From assembly GCA_028752905.1 (NCBI GenBank), contig JAQNBH010000004.1, positions 7,481,173 through 7,545,172 of the forward strand: DNA of 64,000 bases. Reading direction: 5' to 3'. This document shows positions 54,985 through 64,000 of the stretch, one piece after another. The position numbers and the translations under genes were made by a program. The notes beneath the pieces are model-generated. The model ran no database searches. It was given only the letters and a program-made list of their open reading frames with translations, and had not been told where the DNA came from. How positions within the stretch are numbered: the stretch's first letter is position 1; the number at the start of each line of letters is the position of its first letter. The stretch comes from Cladorhizidae sp. MBARI D1340-BT2. Lineage: Eukaryota > Porifera > Demospongiae > Poecilosclerida > Cladorhizidae.

Positions 54985-55304
54985 GTAAGTTTCTTCTAAC
55001 CTTAGCGCTTCATAGCCTTTGTTTACCATAGTCAACTGAGAGTGTACTATTGCCAAATACTAGCTTATTCTGTTGGTATTCCAAATTCAGACAGGATAGT
55101 TATAGGAAAAAAGTTATAGCTAAGAGTGTAGGTTGGAGTTGTTGAGTTGTTGATGTTGATTTTCATTTGAATTTGAATTTTCAAATGTTGACCACAAACT
55201 TGGGATCAATTCACATATACGGCCAGTAGCCGCGTGAAATTCGTGCGCGTGTAATTAAAATAAATAATTAACTAAAGGCATTGCATAAACTGGTGTTAAT
55301 GGAG

Positions 55305-55408
55305 TATCATCCTTTGAAGACATTAATGAGAGTATTACTGAATATAGACTCTGGACTATCATCCTTTGAAGACATTAATGAGAGTATTGCTGAATATACA
55401 CTCAGCAT
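55305..55408. repeat. 52-bp tandem duplication in the Merlin left part
   Basis: TATCATCCTTTGAAGACATT plus AATGAGAGTATT is present twice in succession, differing at one or two bases. The translated text (SSFEDINESIAEYTLSIK) may be the Merlin N-terminus. Confidence 0.75.
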
Positions 55409-56149
55409 TAAGTCCTCAAGATGCATATATGTGACAGGATTTGGGAAAAGGGACCTTATCGCGCAAAAATAAATATATGAGTTAGCTATACCATGTTGAA
55501 GCCCGATTTATAAGGTTCAAAATAAGCCTTGTATCAAGTCTAGAGCTGCTCTGACACCGAAGATATGAGCGAGAGCTTCAGGTTTAAGTTACTGGCTAAA
55601 ACCGTGACTATTTCAATAACTGGGCGTTGTAGTTGACGACGAAAGCTAAAATGTTTACTCCGTAAATTACCGTGTTACGAACGGGTGGGGCTACTTTTAC
55701 CGGGAAAGAAACGACTGTAAATAGCTATAGCTGTTGTCTGACAAAGTGAAACTATGGAACGCTGGCTAACTAAAACTATAGAACGCTGGCTAACTAAGAC
55801 TGTGGACTTCGAAGCAGACGCTGTCGAAAGTGGGGCGGTACTTTCGGGAAAGAAGTGATCGAAGACTGTGAATTTCCAGTCATTCGCTTAAAGATTCATC
55901 CAAAACAGTCTGGATTTGTTCTGGGAGTAAGCGCTAGCCAGGTCTAGCACTAGGCATAAATAAGTAGAGTATGTACAGGCTAGCATTAATAATTATTAGC
56001 ATACATTAAAAAAAGGACAAATTTGCAATGTAGCTTCCTACTGTTAGTTATGTGGTGTGTTTGAGATTGAGATGAGATTCATTGTTCAGAAGTTGGGGGT
56101 ACTGCTCCTGCTTGTTGGTTTTGGGGGTAATGGACAGGTAGTGTCTTTG

Positions 56150-56912
56150 TCAAGAGTCAGGACAAAATTGCCTGATATTCTCATACAGGTACCATTGCCG
56201 TTCAAGAGTAAGACCCTTGGGATGTATTACAAGTGGCAAACCATTCTGTTGCGGTTTCCAAGTATGTTTGAAGAGTTTGATCTCCTGTTCCACTGTGTCA
56301 CATCGGTCCCTCACGAACACACTGCCAGGAACACGGCTATCAAAGAAAAAGTGATGGAGTTTTTTTAATGCCAATGATCTTCTTGAAGTGAGTTGCAAAA
56401 AGAGTACTCCAATCGAATGTTGGTACAATGACTGCTTCATCTTCGGTTGCAACTAACTGAGCGAAGTTACAATCTGCAGATAAATTGACAACACTTGCTA
56501 GGCCACTCAATGTCCCTATCTTCGTCCTTCTGTATTTCCTCTTCAGAAGACCAAAGCACCAATCTGGTGAGAACTTTGTGTGCCCTACCACCAAAAATGA
56601 CAACGTGATTTTGTTGTGCCTTCCTGTTAGAGTCCTCCACAACAAGTACTGCATCATACAATTGTTCTTGTTCTGTCCCGTGCAATTATCAGCATGGAGG
56701 AACACTTCTGTCTCTCCAAGTCCATGAGTCTCAAGGAAGTGATGAAGCTGGCTCACCACAACATTGGCGCCTTTGTCACAATCGCTGGCCTCATCAGTCA
56801 GGTAGTTCACCTGCCTCGGAATTCCTTCGCAGTGTACACCAAAGATACTGCACTTCCGAGGTACAAGAAAGTACATGGGACCTGGCTGGAGAGGATCTGA
56901 AGGATAGTGCAC
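56150..56912 (-). CDS. HADN transposon protein, exon 3 (catalytic candidate), copy C
   Basis: After a TTTGATAG acceptor the exon reads VHYPSDPLQPGPMYFLVPRK, CSIFGVHCEGIPRQVNYLTD, KGANVVVSQLHHFLETHGLG, VFLHADNCTGQNKNNCMMQY, LLWRTLTGRHNKITLSFLVV, GHTKFSPDWCFGLLKRKYRR and QLVATEDEAVIVPTFDW. A run of seven T (56360-56366) then shifts the frame to the conserved tail TWKPQQNGLPLVIHPKGLTL and YLYENIRQFCPDS. Asp of FDYAQ (exon 2), HADNC and PDWC are candidate metal ligands of an RNase H-like fold; this is inference. Either the T7 is a mutation or a homopolymer error, in which case the gene would be intact. Confidence 0.75.
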
Positions 56913-57320
56913 CTATCAAAGAAGGTAACAATGTCATGTGAATAAATCTTTATTCCCCTACTATCCAAAGTATATCCAAAGTAGTATGATTTATATTTTT
57001 TGTCTCGTGCAGTTATCAGTAACACTTCGTCTCTTCTGGGTAATGCATATCCAAGAATTACGGCACATGATTAAAAGAAACCAAGGAGTGCAGGTAAACC
57101 AACATAAATATCCTATGACACTCCCACACTTTTGTCAATAACTGAATGTTAAGGTGCTATTCTAGTGTGATAATACTCTCAACACCCAAATAAATGACCC
57201 CTCTCTGACATTGTACACATTGTAGATACACAACCATGGGATAAGCTACTTAACACCCTGGTGAACATAGCTAGTACCTATAGGATTTATAGTAATACAC
57301 ACCATTTGTGTACTACATAC

Positions 57321-57820
57321 CATTTGTGCGTAATCAAAGGAATAATGAGCTTTGATGTCTCTCGAATTTGCAGGTGTGAGTGCAGACAAAGGAGGTGGCT
57401 GGAATGAGCCATTGGTTGTGAAGAGAGATCTGATTGACCTCTTACATTCGTCAGATTTGGTCATGACTTCCTGTACATGACCCACAGAAAACTGTGCTGA
57501 ACAGCTCCGTCCCCTCCACTTCAGGCAACCACAACCTGCAGACATGAACATTGTGATTGATTTTTCCTCGTCCAAGTCAGTCGGCCGATACTCTACTTCT
57601 GTATCACAAAGACTGGACAATCGTGCCAAGGCCAAATCGGTCTCTGATGGAGTTCCTGGTTCATCAAACTCGCCATGCAGATCATCAGTTTCACTACTAT
57701 CATCCATTGCATCCATTACTCCCTGCACATCCATCTCATCATCTCTGTCACCCTGCTCATCCATTGCATCCATCTCATCTTCTCTGTCACCATGTTCTTT
57801 AGATCCTTCCTTGTCAAGTT
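57321..57820 (-). CDS. HADN transposon protein, exon 2, copy C
   Basis: Begins after an acceptor ATATAG and joins in frame to exon 1 (FEELDKEG). An acidic, Asp/Met-rich segment (GDREDEMDAMDEQGDRDDEM) is followed by MFMSAGCGCLKWRGRSCSAQ and F, the GCGC....G..CS.QF motif shared with copies A and B and probably zinc-binding. It ends DIKAHYSFDYAQM at a GTATGT donor, phase 0 with exon 3. Between GCGC and FDYAQ the blocks HGN..LPHN and HGL.LP.R.PGY, seen in B and D, are absent. Confidence 0.7.
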
Positions 57821-57892
57821 CTATATCAATTTATTTTATAATAATTATCTAAATCTTAATGAGAAATGAGGTAGCTACCATTGTCTACTTAC

Positions 57893-58037
57893 CTTCAAAT
57901 GGAGGATCATTGTCCTCATCATCCTCATTGGTAAAATACTGCTCAATTACATCTAGCAGTGCCAGCTGGTCTCCTGAGGAATAGCTGCTAAAAGAATTAA
58001 TAGCCTTAGCTGCCTCATTACTACTTATCCAAGCCAT
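57893..58037 (-). CDS. HADN transposon protein, exon 1, copy C
   Basis: The ATG at 58037 gives MAWISSNEAAKAINSFSSYS, SGDQLALLDVIEQYFTNEDD and EDNDPPFE, then a GTAAGT donor that leaves one base of the next codon. LLDVIEQYFTN parallels DQLLEKYFTN of copy A and NELLADYFT of copy B, so a short helical N-terminus is a family feature. Confidence 0.65.
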
Positions 58038-58390
58038 TGGCAGCTGGCAGTGTTTATTTATGTGGTTCCATAACAACCGCAGTATGCCGCGCCGTATGCT
58101 AATTGGAGAATGACGTAATGCTAATTGAACTTTTACCGCGAAGTCACTCCGTATACGCGTTATTCTACGCAATGGAAAACTTGACCACAGGTTTTCGAAC
58201 TGTTATTTTGACCTGTTCTGGACTGAACCTAGACGCCAAACTTGGCACAGAGGTAAAGGAAAGATTCTAGAGAGTGCTAAAGTAAAAAATATATATATAA
58301 GAAAAAGTGACCCATGCATACTTTTTGTGCTATAACTCAAAATCATTTTCTGCGCGATAAGGTCCCTTTTCCCAAATCCTGTCACATATG

Positions 58391-59166
58391 TTTCTTGGTT
58401 CTACATAGATTAAAGCTCAGGCAATGGGTCCTGCTAATGTATCTGTGGTCTCGGGAGTATCCTATATGCGAGGCAAGCTGAGATGCTGGCATCAGTCCAC
58501 AAAGAGGGGTGGGTATCTACCAGTGGCTGAGGGAAGTCTGTTCGACTAAGCTATTGCAAGCGCCAATTGTGCTTGGAGGGGTGGTGCAAATCGATGAATC
58601 GCTCTTCCGACACAAACCAAAGGTTTATAGACGGATATAGTATATTTAGAAACCTACTTACTTTACCTTATCTACTTTACCTTATCTTATCTTACCTTAT
58701 CTGGATCCCATTATCTAATTATTACCTAATCTAACATACAGCACCACAGAGGCAGACCTCCAGCCCAAGAAGTCTGGGTGTTCGGAATGGTCGACATCTC
58801 GACCTCACCAGCCTTCAGGAAGTGGCGAAAAGAGATGCGGCCACCCTACTGCCCATCTTACAAGCCCATATTGCACCCAACACAGTCATCCACTCAGACC
58901 AGTGGAAGGCTTATAACCAAGTTCGATCGCTTGCTGGTGTCTCTAGCCACCAAACTGTCAACCATTCCCTGCATTTTGTAGACCCTGGGTCGGGTACCCA
59001 TACACAAAACATTGAGTCGTATTGGAATAGAGTAAAGACCAAACTGAAGAGGATGAAAGGATGCCATGCACATCAGACTGGAAGCTACCTGGATGAATTT
59101 ATGTGGCGAGAGCGGCATGGACAGTCAAAACACTTGGCATTTAATAATATAATGTTAAATATATAA
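58391..59166 (+). pseudogene. Merlin (IS1595/ISXO2-like) transposase, two exons, frameshifted
   Basis: The first part reads LRQWVLLMYLWSREYPICEA, VGIYQWLREVCSTKLL and VVQIDESLFRHKPK, then an intron (58623-58741). The second exon starts HHRGRPPAQEVWVFGMVD. A shift at about 58790-58800 is followed by VAKRDAATLLPILQAHIAPN, VIHSDQWKAY and THTQNIESYWNRVKTKLKRM, ending YLDEFMWRERHG. The DDE residues are visible in QIDES, HSDQW and NIESYW. Merlin elements are cut-and-paste transposons related to bacterial IS1016/IS1595. The N-terminus is separated from this by copy C. Confidence 0.75.
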
Positions 59167-59465
59167 GTCAGCAATACCCTGTCTGAATGATATGATAATG
59201 AAATGTATGTATAAATTAACAATTGGATGGGAATAAGAATTGATAACAATTATAATAGCAACAATTGAATTATACAAGAATAATAAAATAGATGGGCCAT
59301 TAATTAGGTTCAATTAACACCTATGCTTTTAGTTAATTATTTATTTTAAGTTAATTACACGCGCACGAATTTCACGCGGCTACTGGCCGTATATGTGAAT
59401 TGATCCCAAACTTGATATATATATATATCTTGTTTTTCCCACCCTCCCCACTACTTTTCCTACAG

Positions 59466-61147
59466 CATCAGATGATGAGAGTGGAGATGAGGCATCTATG
59501 ACTCCTTTTGTTACATTGGAGGATGAGGAAGCCTTGCCTGAAGTCTCTACAGGGCGTGGGAACACGACTGGTGCTGGAGTTGTGCGAGGGAGAGGCGGGC
59601 GAGGGAGTACTGGCCAAGGGGGAAGCAGCTCAAGTGGTAGTGGAGTCGTAAGTGTTGCTAGTGGTCCTCCAAAAGGTACTGGTAGTAGGCAGGCCAGAGG
59701 TTATAGGCGTGTGCGAGCATCTGGCACTGGTTCTGTCCGAGCATCTGGCACTTGTTCTGCCCAAGCATCTGGCACTGGTTCTAGGCTAACTGAGGTCACA
59801 GGTAAGTGGGAAATAAAGGAGCCAACTCCTTTGAAATTGGACTATACAGCAACAGCTGGTCCAACTTCTTCATTACTTGGTGCATCAAGTACATTTTTAG
59901 ATGCATTTTACCTTTTTTTTACTCTTGAGGTGTGGGAACTCCTAGTAGCAGAGACGAACAGTTACGTTTCTAGGATGGCTAGTCTCTCCAGGCCATGGGT
60001 AGATACTAATATAGAGGAAATGAAAGCTTTTGTAGGAATGTTGATAATAATGGGAGTTTCCACACTTCCATACTTAGAATTGTACTGGTCCACTAATCAC
60101 TCAGATTTGTCTGGATCTTTGGTTCGTAAAGTAATGCCTAGGACTCGGTTTTTGGAGCTAATGCGTTATGTACATGTAAATTCTATTGATGGTTTGTTGG
60201 TTACAAAGGGTAACCTGAATTATGATCGGCTTTATAAGGTAAGGAAGTTATTAGATTTGATTACTCCCAAGTTTGAGAGTGAATATACCTTGCATCAAGA
60301 GCTTAGTATTGATGAAGCTATGATTCCCTTTCAAGGTAGGCTTGGCTTCAAACAGTATATGAAGGACAAACCAATAAAATGGGGGATAAAAGTGTTTGTC
60401 CTTTGTGATGCTAGGAATGGGTACATTTATCGGTTGCAGATTTATACAGGTAAGAACGTGGAAGTAGCTGATAAAACTGGTTTGTGTAGTAGAGTTGTTT
60501 TAGATTTGTTAGAAGGATTAGAACATAAGAACTTCCATGTGTACATGGACAATTATTATACTAGTCCTAATTTATTTCAAACGCTTACAAGTAAAGGCTT
60601 TGGTGCATGTGGTACAGCTAGGTATACTAGGAGGAACTTTCCTCCAGATTTAGTAACAAAAGCTTCGATTAGAAATAGAGGTTATTATTTCATGAGAGGT
60701 GTGGACAGAGCAGATCAGAGAATAGGCTACTATAATTTGGGTAGAAAGTCTAGGAGATGGTGGGAAAGGGTTTTTTCGTATTTGATAGAAGCTTGTTTAT
60801 TGAATTCATTTATTTTGTTTTCTTCTGTCCGAGCTCCAATATCAGTAAGGAAGGGTAATTATCTAGAAGCTAGGATTGTTCTAGCTAAATCTTTGATTGG
60901 TTCTTTCTCTTCTCGGCAGCGTGCAGGTCAACGTTGTAGTCAGGCAAATAGTCAGCTAGATCGCCTCAATTTAAAACTAGGTCATTTCCCACAGTGCTGT
61001 GCAAAGAAGCGCTGTGTAGTTTGCATTAGTAAAGGTTACAGGCATGAGGCAAGGTCCCAGTGTTGTTTTTGTAAGGTTCCTTTGTGTGGTGGATCAACAG
61101 GCTGTGACTGTTTTCATAAATACCATACCTTGGTGGACTATCAGTAA
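59466..61147 (+). CDS. piggyBac transposase, exon 2 (large open frame)
   Basis: Uninterrupted from the acceptor TTCCTACAG to TAA. After a Gly/Ser-rich N-terminal tract with three ASGTGS-type repeats come MKAFVGMLIIMGVSTLPYLE, YWSTNHSDLSGSLVRKVMPR, LSIDEAMIPFQGR (Asp 338 of the joined protein), HVYMDNYYTSPNLF (Asp 417) and FMRGVDRADQRIGYYNLG (Asp 469), the DDD triad. The C-terminus is a Cys-rich cross-brace domain (CCAKKRCVVC, CCFCKVPLC, CDCFHKYH). NRGYY runs straight into FMRGVDR, where family members usually have some 50-60 more residues (LL...W.DK..V..LST...). So a block before the third Asp is missing while the frame is kept. Activity is doubtful, but the long frame implies youth or selection. 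Confidence 0.85.
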
Positions 61148-61267
61148 TGTTTATGCACCCGTCCCAGTGTTGTTTTTGTAAGGTTCCTTTGTGTGGTGGA
61201 TCAACAGGCCGTGACTGTTTTCGTAAATACCATACCTTGGTGGACTATCAGTAATGTTTATGCACCC
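61054..61267. repeat. 107-bp tandem duplication of the piggyBac 3' end
   Basis: GTCCCAGTGTTGTTTTTGTA to ATCAGTAATGTTTATGCACC repeats with 107-bp spacing and only two differences seen (GGCTGT/GGCCGT, TTCATA/TTCGTA). The second copy lies just after the stop and is not translated. Confidence 0.9.
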
Positions 61268-61390
61268 CCTGCTCCTTTCTGTGCTTCTCTCTTGTTCCCT
61301 GCTCCTTCGTCTACTTCTCTCTTGTTCCCTGCCCCTTCGTCTACTTCTCTCGTTCCCTGTCCCTTCGTCTACTTCTCTCGTCTCTCCAGT
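61268..61390. repeat. Short tandem repeat of TTCGTCTACTTCTCT
   Basis: Four or five units of about 25-30 bp containing TTGTTCCCTGCCCCTTCGTC and TACTTCTC. Confidence 0.75.
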
Positions 61391-62062
61391 ATTCAAGTGT
61401 TATTCTTATCCTGGTATCTCATGTTTGTGTAGAATAAAAACATGGTGAAATATCATGCCGGAGACCAAGCAAGCTATACCCAAGACTGAGCAAGTTCTAC
61501 TCTACCCGTGACAGCAAGACCAGAGCTCTACCCGTGACAGCAAGACCAGAGCTCTACCCAAGACACTCCCTTACATAATTGTGTTTTATATTATGGTTTT
61601 ATTCTAGTATGTGTTAGCATTTTCACTCTCTTATAATTTGTTTTTTGTATTATTATGTGTTAGGATTTTGATGGTGAAAACAACCCACTGGCTTTGCAGC
61701 TGGTAGAGGGTTTGTAAATAGATGCTCCATCTTGTGTTGGCATTATAATGTGTGTATAATAGTGTGAAAATATGAAAATATTCACCCCCAAGAAGAATGA
61801 CAAGGTTTTATAATGCTGGTTAGTTCTGCCCAGTTGGTAGGAAGGCTCGATTTTTTTACAGGAAGTAGAGCTGGCTGAATATGACCCAAGTTTCATGGGT
61901 GGAGTCCCTGCAGAACGGAAGAGATAAAAATAATAAGTAAAATACCTCGTTAATTCGTGAATAATTTGCCCGCGGCTACTAGGAATACGGCGTGCAATCG
62001 GTTATGCTGTGAATGGCGATTGGAAACCAGAATTTGACAAAAAGCTGTTACAGCCTTCTAAA
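61391..62062. other. piggyBac 3' flank; no gene, right TIR not identified
   Basis: Contains a small duplication (TACCCGTGACAGCAAGACCA, GAGCTC, at 61502 and 61528). No TTAA-bounded end pairing with the left flank was found. Confidence 0.35.
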
Positions 62063-62769
62063 GGGGGACGAGGATATTTTTTACTTTTTTTAAATATTAC
62101 TTGTGGTTACAACTTGAGAGCTCCGTAGATTCTGAAAGCTTCATGGTATGGACTTGATATATAGCTCGTGTGCTCTCTTTTGATACTAAAATATTTTCAT
62201 AGGTACAACTATAGGCAGACCCTAAAGTGGAGGGACCTCAAAAACCTGCATCCCCAAGTCCCCATTCAGAATAACTCCAGATTGCTAAGTGCAAAAAAAA
62301 TGAAATTGGCTATAATTATAGAGGAAGCCCTAGATGCAATGACCTTTTTCATTAGGCGTTAAAATTTATTACCTGGTCAAGCGCGTGGGTAGAAAATTGA
62401 GGGCGTTGCAATCAACGCCCTCAATTTTCCACCCGCGCGCTTGACCAGGTAATAAATTTTTAACGCCTAAATGAAAAAGGTCATTGCATGCTCTAGCCAC
62501 TCGTACCAATTTCATTTTTTTTGGCACTTAGCAATCTGAATGGGGACTTTGGGATGCAGGTTTTTGGGGTCCCTCCACTTTAGGGTCTTGTAACTTGCCT
62601 ATAGTTATACCTATGAAACATATTTTAGTATCAAAAGAGAGCACACAGAGAGACCTATCTTTTGAGCTATATATATATCAAGTCCATACCATGAAGTTTG
62701 CAGAATCTACGGAGCTCTAAAGTTGTAACCCCAAGTTAAAATAAAAAATACCATCGAAACGCACCCTCC
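62063..62769. mobile_element. Foldback MITE, about 700 bp, long inverted arms
   Basis: The two arms (62063-62408 and 62413-62769) are inverted copies around the loop CAAT. The centre reads GAGGGCGTTG/CAACGCCCTC, and outer parts share TTGTGGTTACAACTT-like ends and TATGGACTTGATATATAGCT. The family relation to 48076-48690 is clear from GCTCTCTTTTGATACTAAAA and TCCATACCATGAAG. The TTAA target cannot be confirmed here. Confidence 0.8.
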
Positions 62770-63312
62770 ACGGACAGTCTTCTTTCCCAAGAATTGAATG
62801 GAGGTGTATGTACTATAAGTCCAGAATGGAGCATCCAAATCTTCTCAAATTTGGAATGCAGCATCTTACATGTCCTGGTAACATATTTATGGGAAGAAGA
62901 AAAAACCCAAAAAACAAAAACAAAAAACATTTTTGGACCTGAAGCCCCGCCCTGTGCCTTAGATGTTGAGATACATTATTAAGCTGCTGACCCAAAGCCC
63001 ACCCTCTTGTCTCTCCACACTTGATCCTTCTCCATGATATGGTCACCAAATCTCTGTGCATATGTACGATGACCTCAAACTACACTGTTCAAGGTGTGCT
63101 CTGCCAGAACCTTTGAAGGTTGGGAGGCTAATTCTCTAGCTCTCATGCGCACACAGTTGCAGAAACAATAGATGAACAATATCAATCAGGGTTTTCATAT
63201 TATGCATGTGCTCTGTCCCCTCGCTGGTATGTGGTTGCTCAGTTTTAAGTGCCCATTTTGTTGCTGACTGGCCCAGCTTGACAAGTGGTTGTTTTATAGT
63301 GACCCATGCATA
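62770..63312. other. No gene; short dispersed repeat at 62835-62880
   Basis: GGAGCATCCAAATCTTCTCA and GCAGCATCTTACATG are inverted relative to 50020-50075. An A/C-rich AAAAACAAAAAC tract follows. Confidence 0.4.
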
Positions 63313-63855
63313 TCTCAGTCATGCAGCTGTCCATGGCTTGTCACTGCATGAATCTGTCCATGGCTTGTCACTGCATGCAGCTGTCCATGCCTTGTCACTG
63401 CATGCAGCTGTCCATGGCTTGTCACTGCATGAAGCTGACCATCGCTTGTCACTGCATGCAGCTGTCCATGGCTTGTCACTGCATGCAGCTGTCCATGGCT
63501 TGTCACTGCATGCAGCTGTCCATGCCTTGTCACTGCATGCAGCTGTCCATGGCTTGTCACTGCATGAAGCTGTCCATGACTAGTACTGCATGAAGCTGTC
63601 CATGGCTTGTCACTGCATGAAGCTGTTCATGGCTTGTCACTGCATGAAGCTGTCCATGGCTTGTCACTGCATGCAGCTGTCCATGGCTTGTCACTGCATG
63701 CAGCTGTCCATGGCTTGTCACTGCATGCAGCTGTCCATGACTTGTCGCTGCATGCAGCTGTCCATGGATGGCTTGTCACTGCATGCAGCTGTCCATGACT
63801 TGTCACTGCATGCAGCTGTCCATGGCTTGTCACTGCATGCAGCTCTTCATGGCTT
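63313..63855. repeat. 27-bp minisatellite, about 20 copies
   Basis: Unit GGCTTGTCACTGCATGCAGC plus TGTCCAT, with GAAGC/GCAGC variants. The 27-bp period keeps frame and is open on both strands, giving artefactual frames. Confidence 0.95.
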
Positions 63856-64000
63856 GAGAACTAGGATGACCAGAGGTCATTTTAAAGGGGGGTGGGGGGT
63901 ACAACACCGTCAAACTTCACTTCCGGTATATTGAACCGGTCTAGTAGATTGACTAGCTTTTCTTGGATGATTTTGGCTTCTCCAAGAATGACAGAGTAAA
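63856..64000. other. Window end, no feature
   Basis: Short sequence with a G-rich run at 63888-63898. Nothing recognised before the edge. Confidence 0.3.

Larger units (their letters stand above)
55430..58386 (-). mobile_element. HADN-family TIR transposon, copy C (best copy)
   Basis: Perfect 36-bp inverted repeats: TGTGACAGGATTTGGGAAAA then GGGACCTTATCGCGCA. TA occurs directly outside both ends (55428-55429, 58387-58388), giving a TA target duplication. The rejoined flanks restore continuous Merlin sequence, which confirms the boundaries. Contains one three-exon gene on the - strand. Confidence 0.9.
55202..59407 (+). mobile_element. Merlin (IS1595-like) transposon with AAACTT duplication
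   Basis: Perfect inverted repeats of at least 57 bp begin GGGATCAATTCACATATACG and run through GCGCGTGTAATTAA (55202-55258, 59351-59407). AAACTT stands directly outside both ends (55196-55201, 59408-59413). Ends starting GGG and an ISXO2-type transposase inside identify Merlin; the usual 8-9-bp duplication is seen here as 6 bp. It lies wholly in the piggyBac intron and is itself split by copy C of the HADN family. Confidence 0.85.

Noticed and set aside
57544..57852. Ser-rich + strand frames over copy C exon 2
   Set aside because: Antisense of the acidic exon; the - strand reading is supported by splice phases and family motifs.

Overview
The window looks like intergenic and intronic DNA of a compact-gene metazoan, most likely a sponge or another early-branching invertebrate. 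The pointers are GT-AG introns, some very short (39 and 57 nt); eukaryotic transposon superfamilies (PIF/Harbinger, Merlin, piggyBac, Tc1/mariner, pogo, Ty3/gypsy, CR1-like LINE); and kinase and glycosyltransferase coding of animal type. The phylum is an inference; nothing here fixes the species. There are no bacterial operons, CRISPR arrays, rRNA genes or tRNA genes that I can see.

Host coding is sparse. Two exons of an OSR1/SPAK-type Ste20 kinase lie on the + strand (28761-28873 and 39004-39125). They are separated by 10 kb of transposons and minisatellites in which the central kinase exon(s) cannot be found. A fucosyltransferase-like type II membrane protein lies on the - strand (51371-52678) and is interrupted by one in-frame TAA.

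Most of the rest is mobile DNA. From left to right: a TIR element of a poorly described family (copy A, 1106-4555) abutting a Ty3/gypsy fragment with the order protease then integrase (4553-7420); a CR1-like LINE (8407-12720, - strand); copy B of the TIR family (15520-18012), cut by a second LINE fragment; a fragment of a further copy (D) and an orphan family end (19536-21003); a 6.1-kb 31-bp minisatellite (22470-28605); a PIF/Harbinger two-gene element with TTA duplication (30777-34821); a decayed Tc1/mariner element with TA duplication (34934-38230); several minisatellites (39154-42572); a Ty3/gypsy LTR element with CCTTG duplication (43828-48843) carrying a pogo-like remnant and foldback MITEs; and a three-deep nest at 54819-61147. 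In that nest a piggyBac transposase gene has a Merlin element in its intron, and copy C of the TIR family sits inside the Merlin element with TA duplication.

The TIR family is the most interesting thread. The ends read TGTGAC(A/C)GG-ATTTGGGAAAA, the clearest target duplication is TA, and the protein carries GCGC....G..CS.QF, HADNC.GQNKN and (H/A)TKF.PDWCFG motifs. I recognise the protein family only as an uncharacterised invertebrate domain (probably the one called DUF7869, from memory). Copy C encodes it as three exons with matching phases and a single homopolymer frameshift. The tandem repeats have unrelated periods (24, 26, 34, 31, 68, 31, 66, 25, 24, 30 and 27 bp), so local minisatellite birth seems unusually frequent here.
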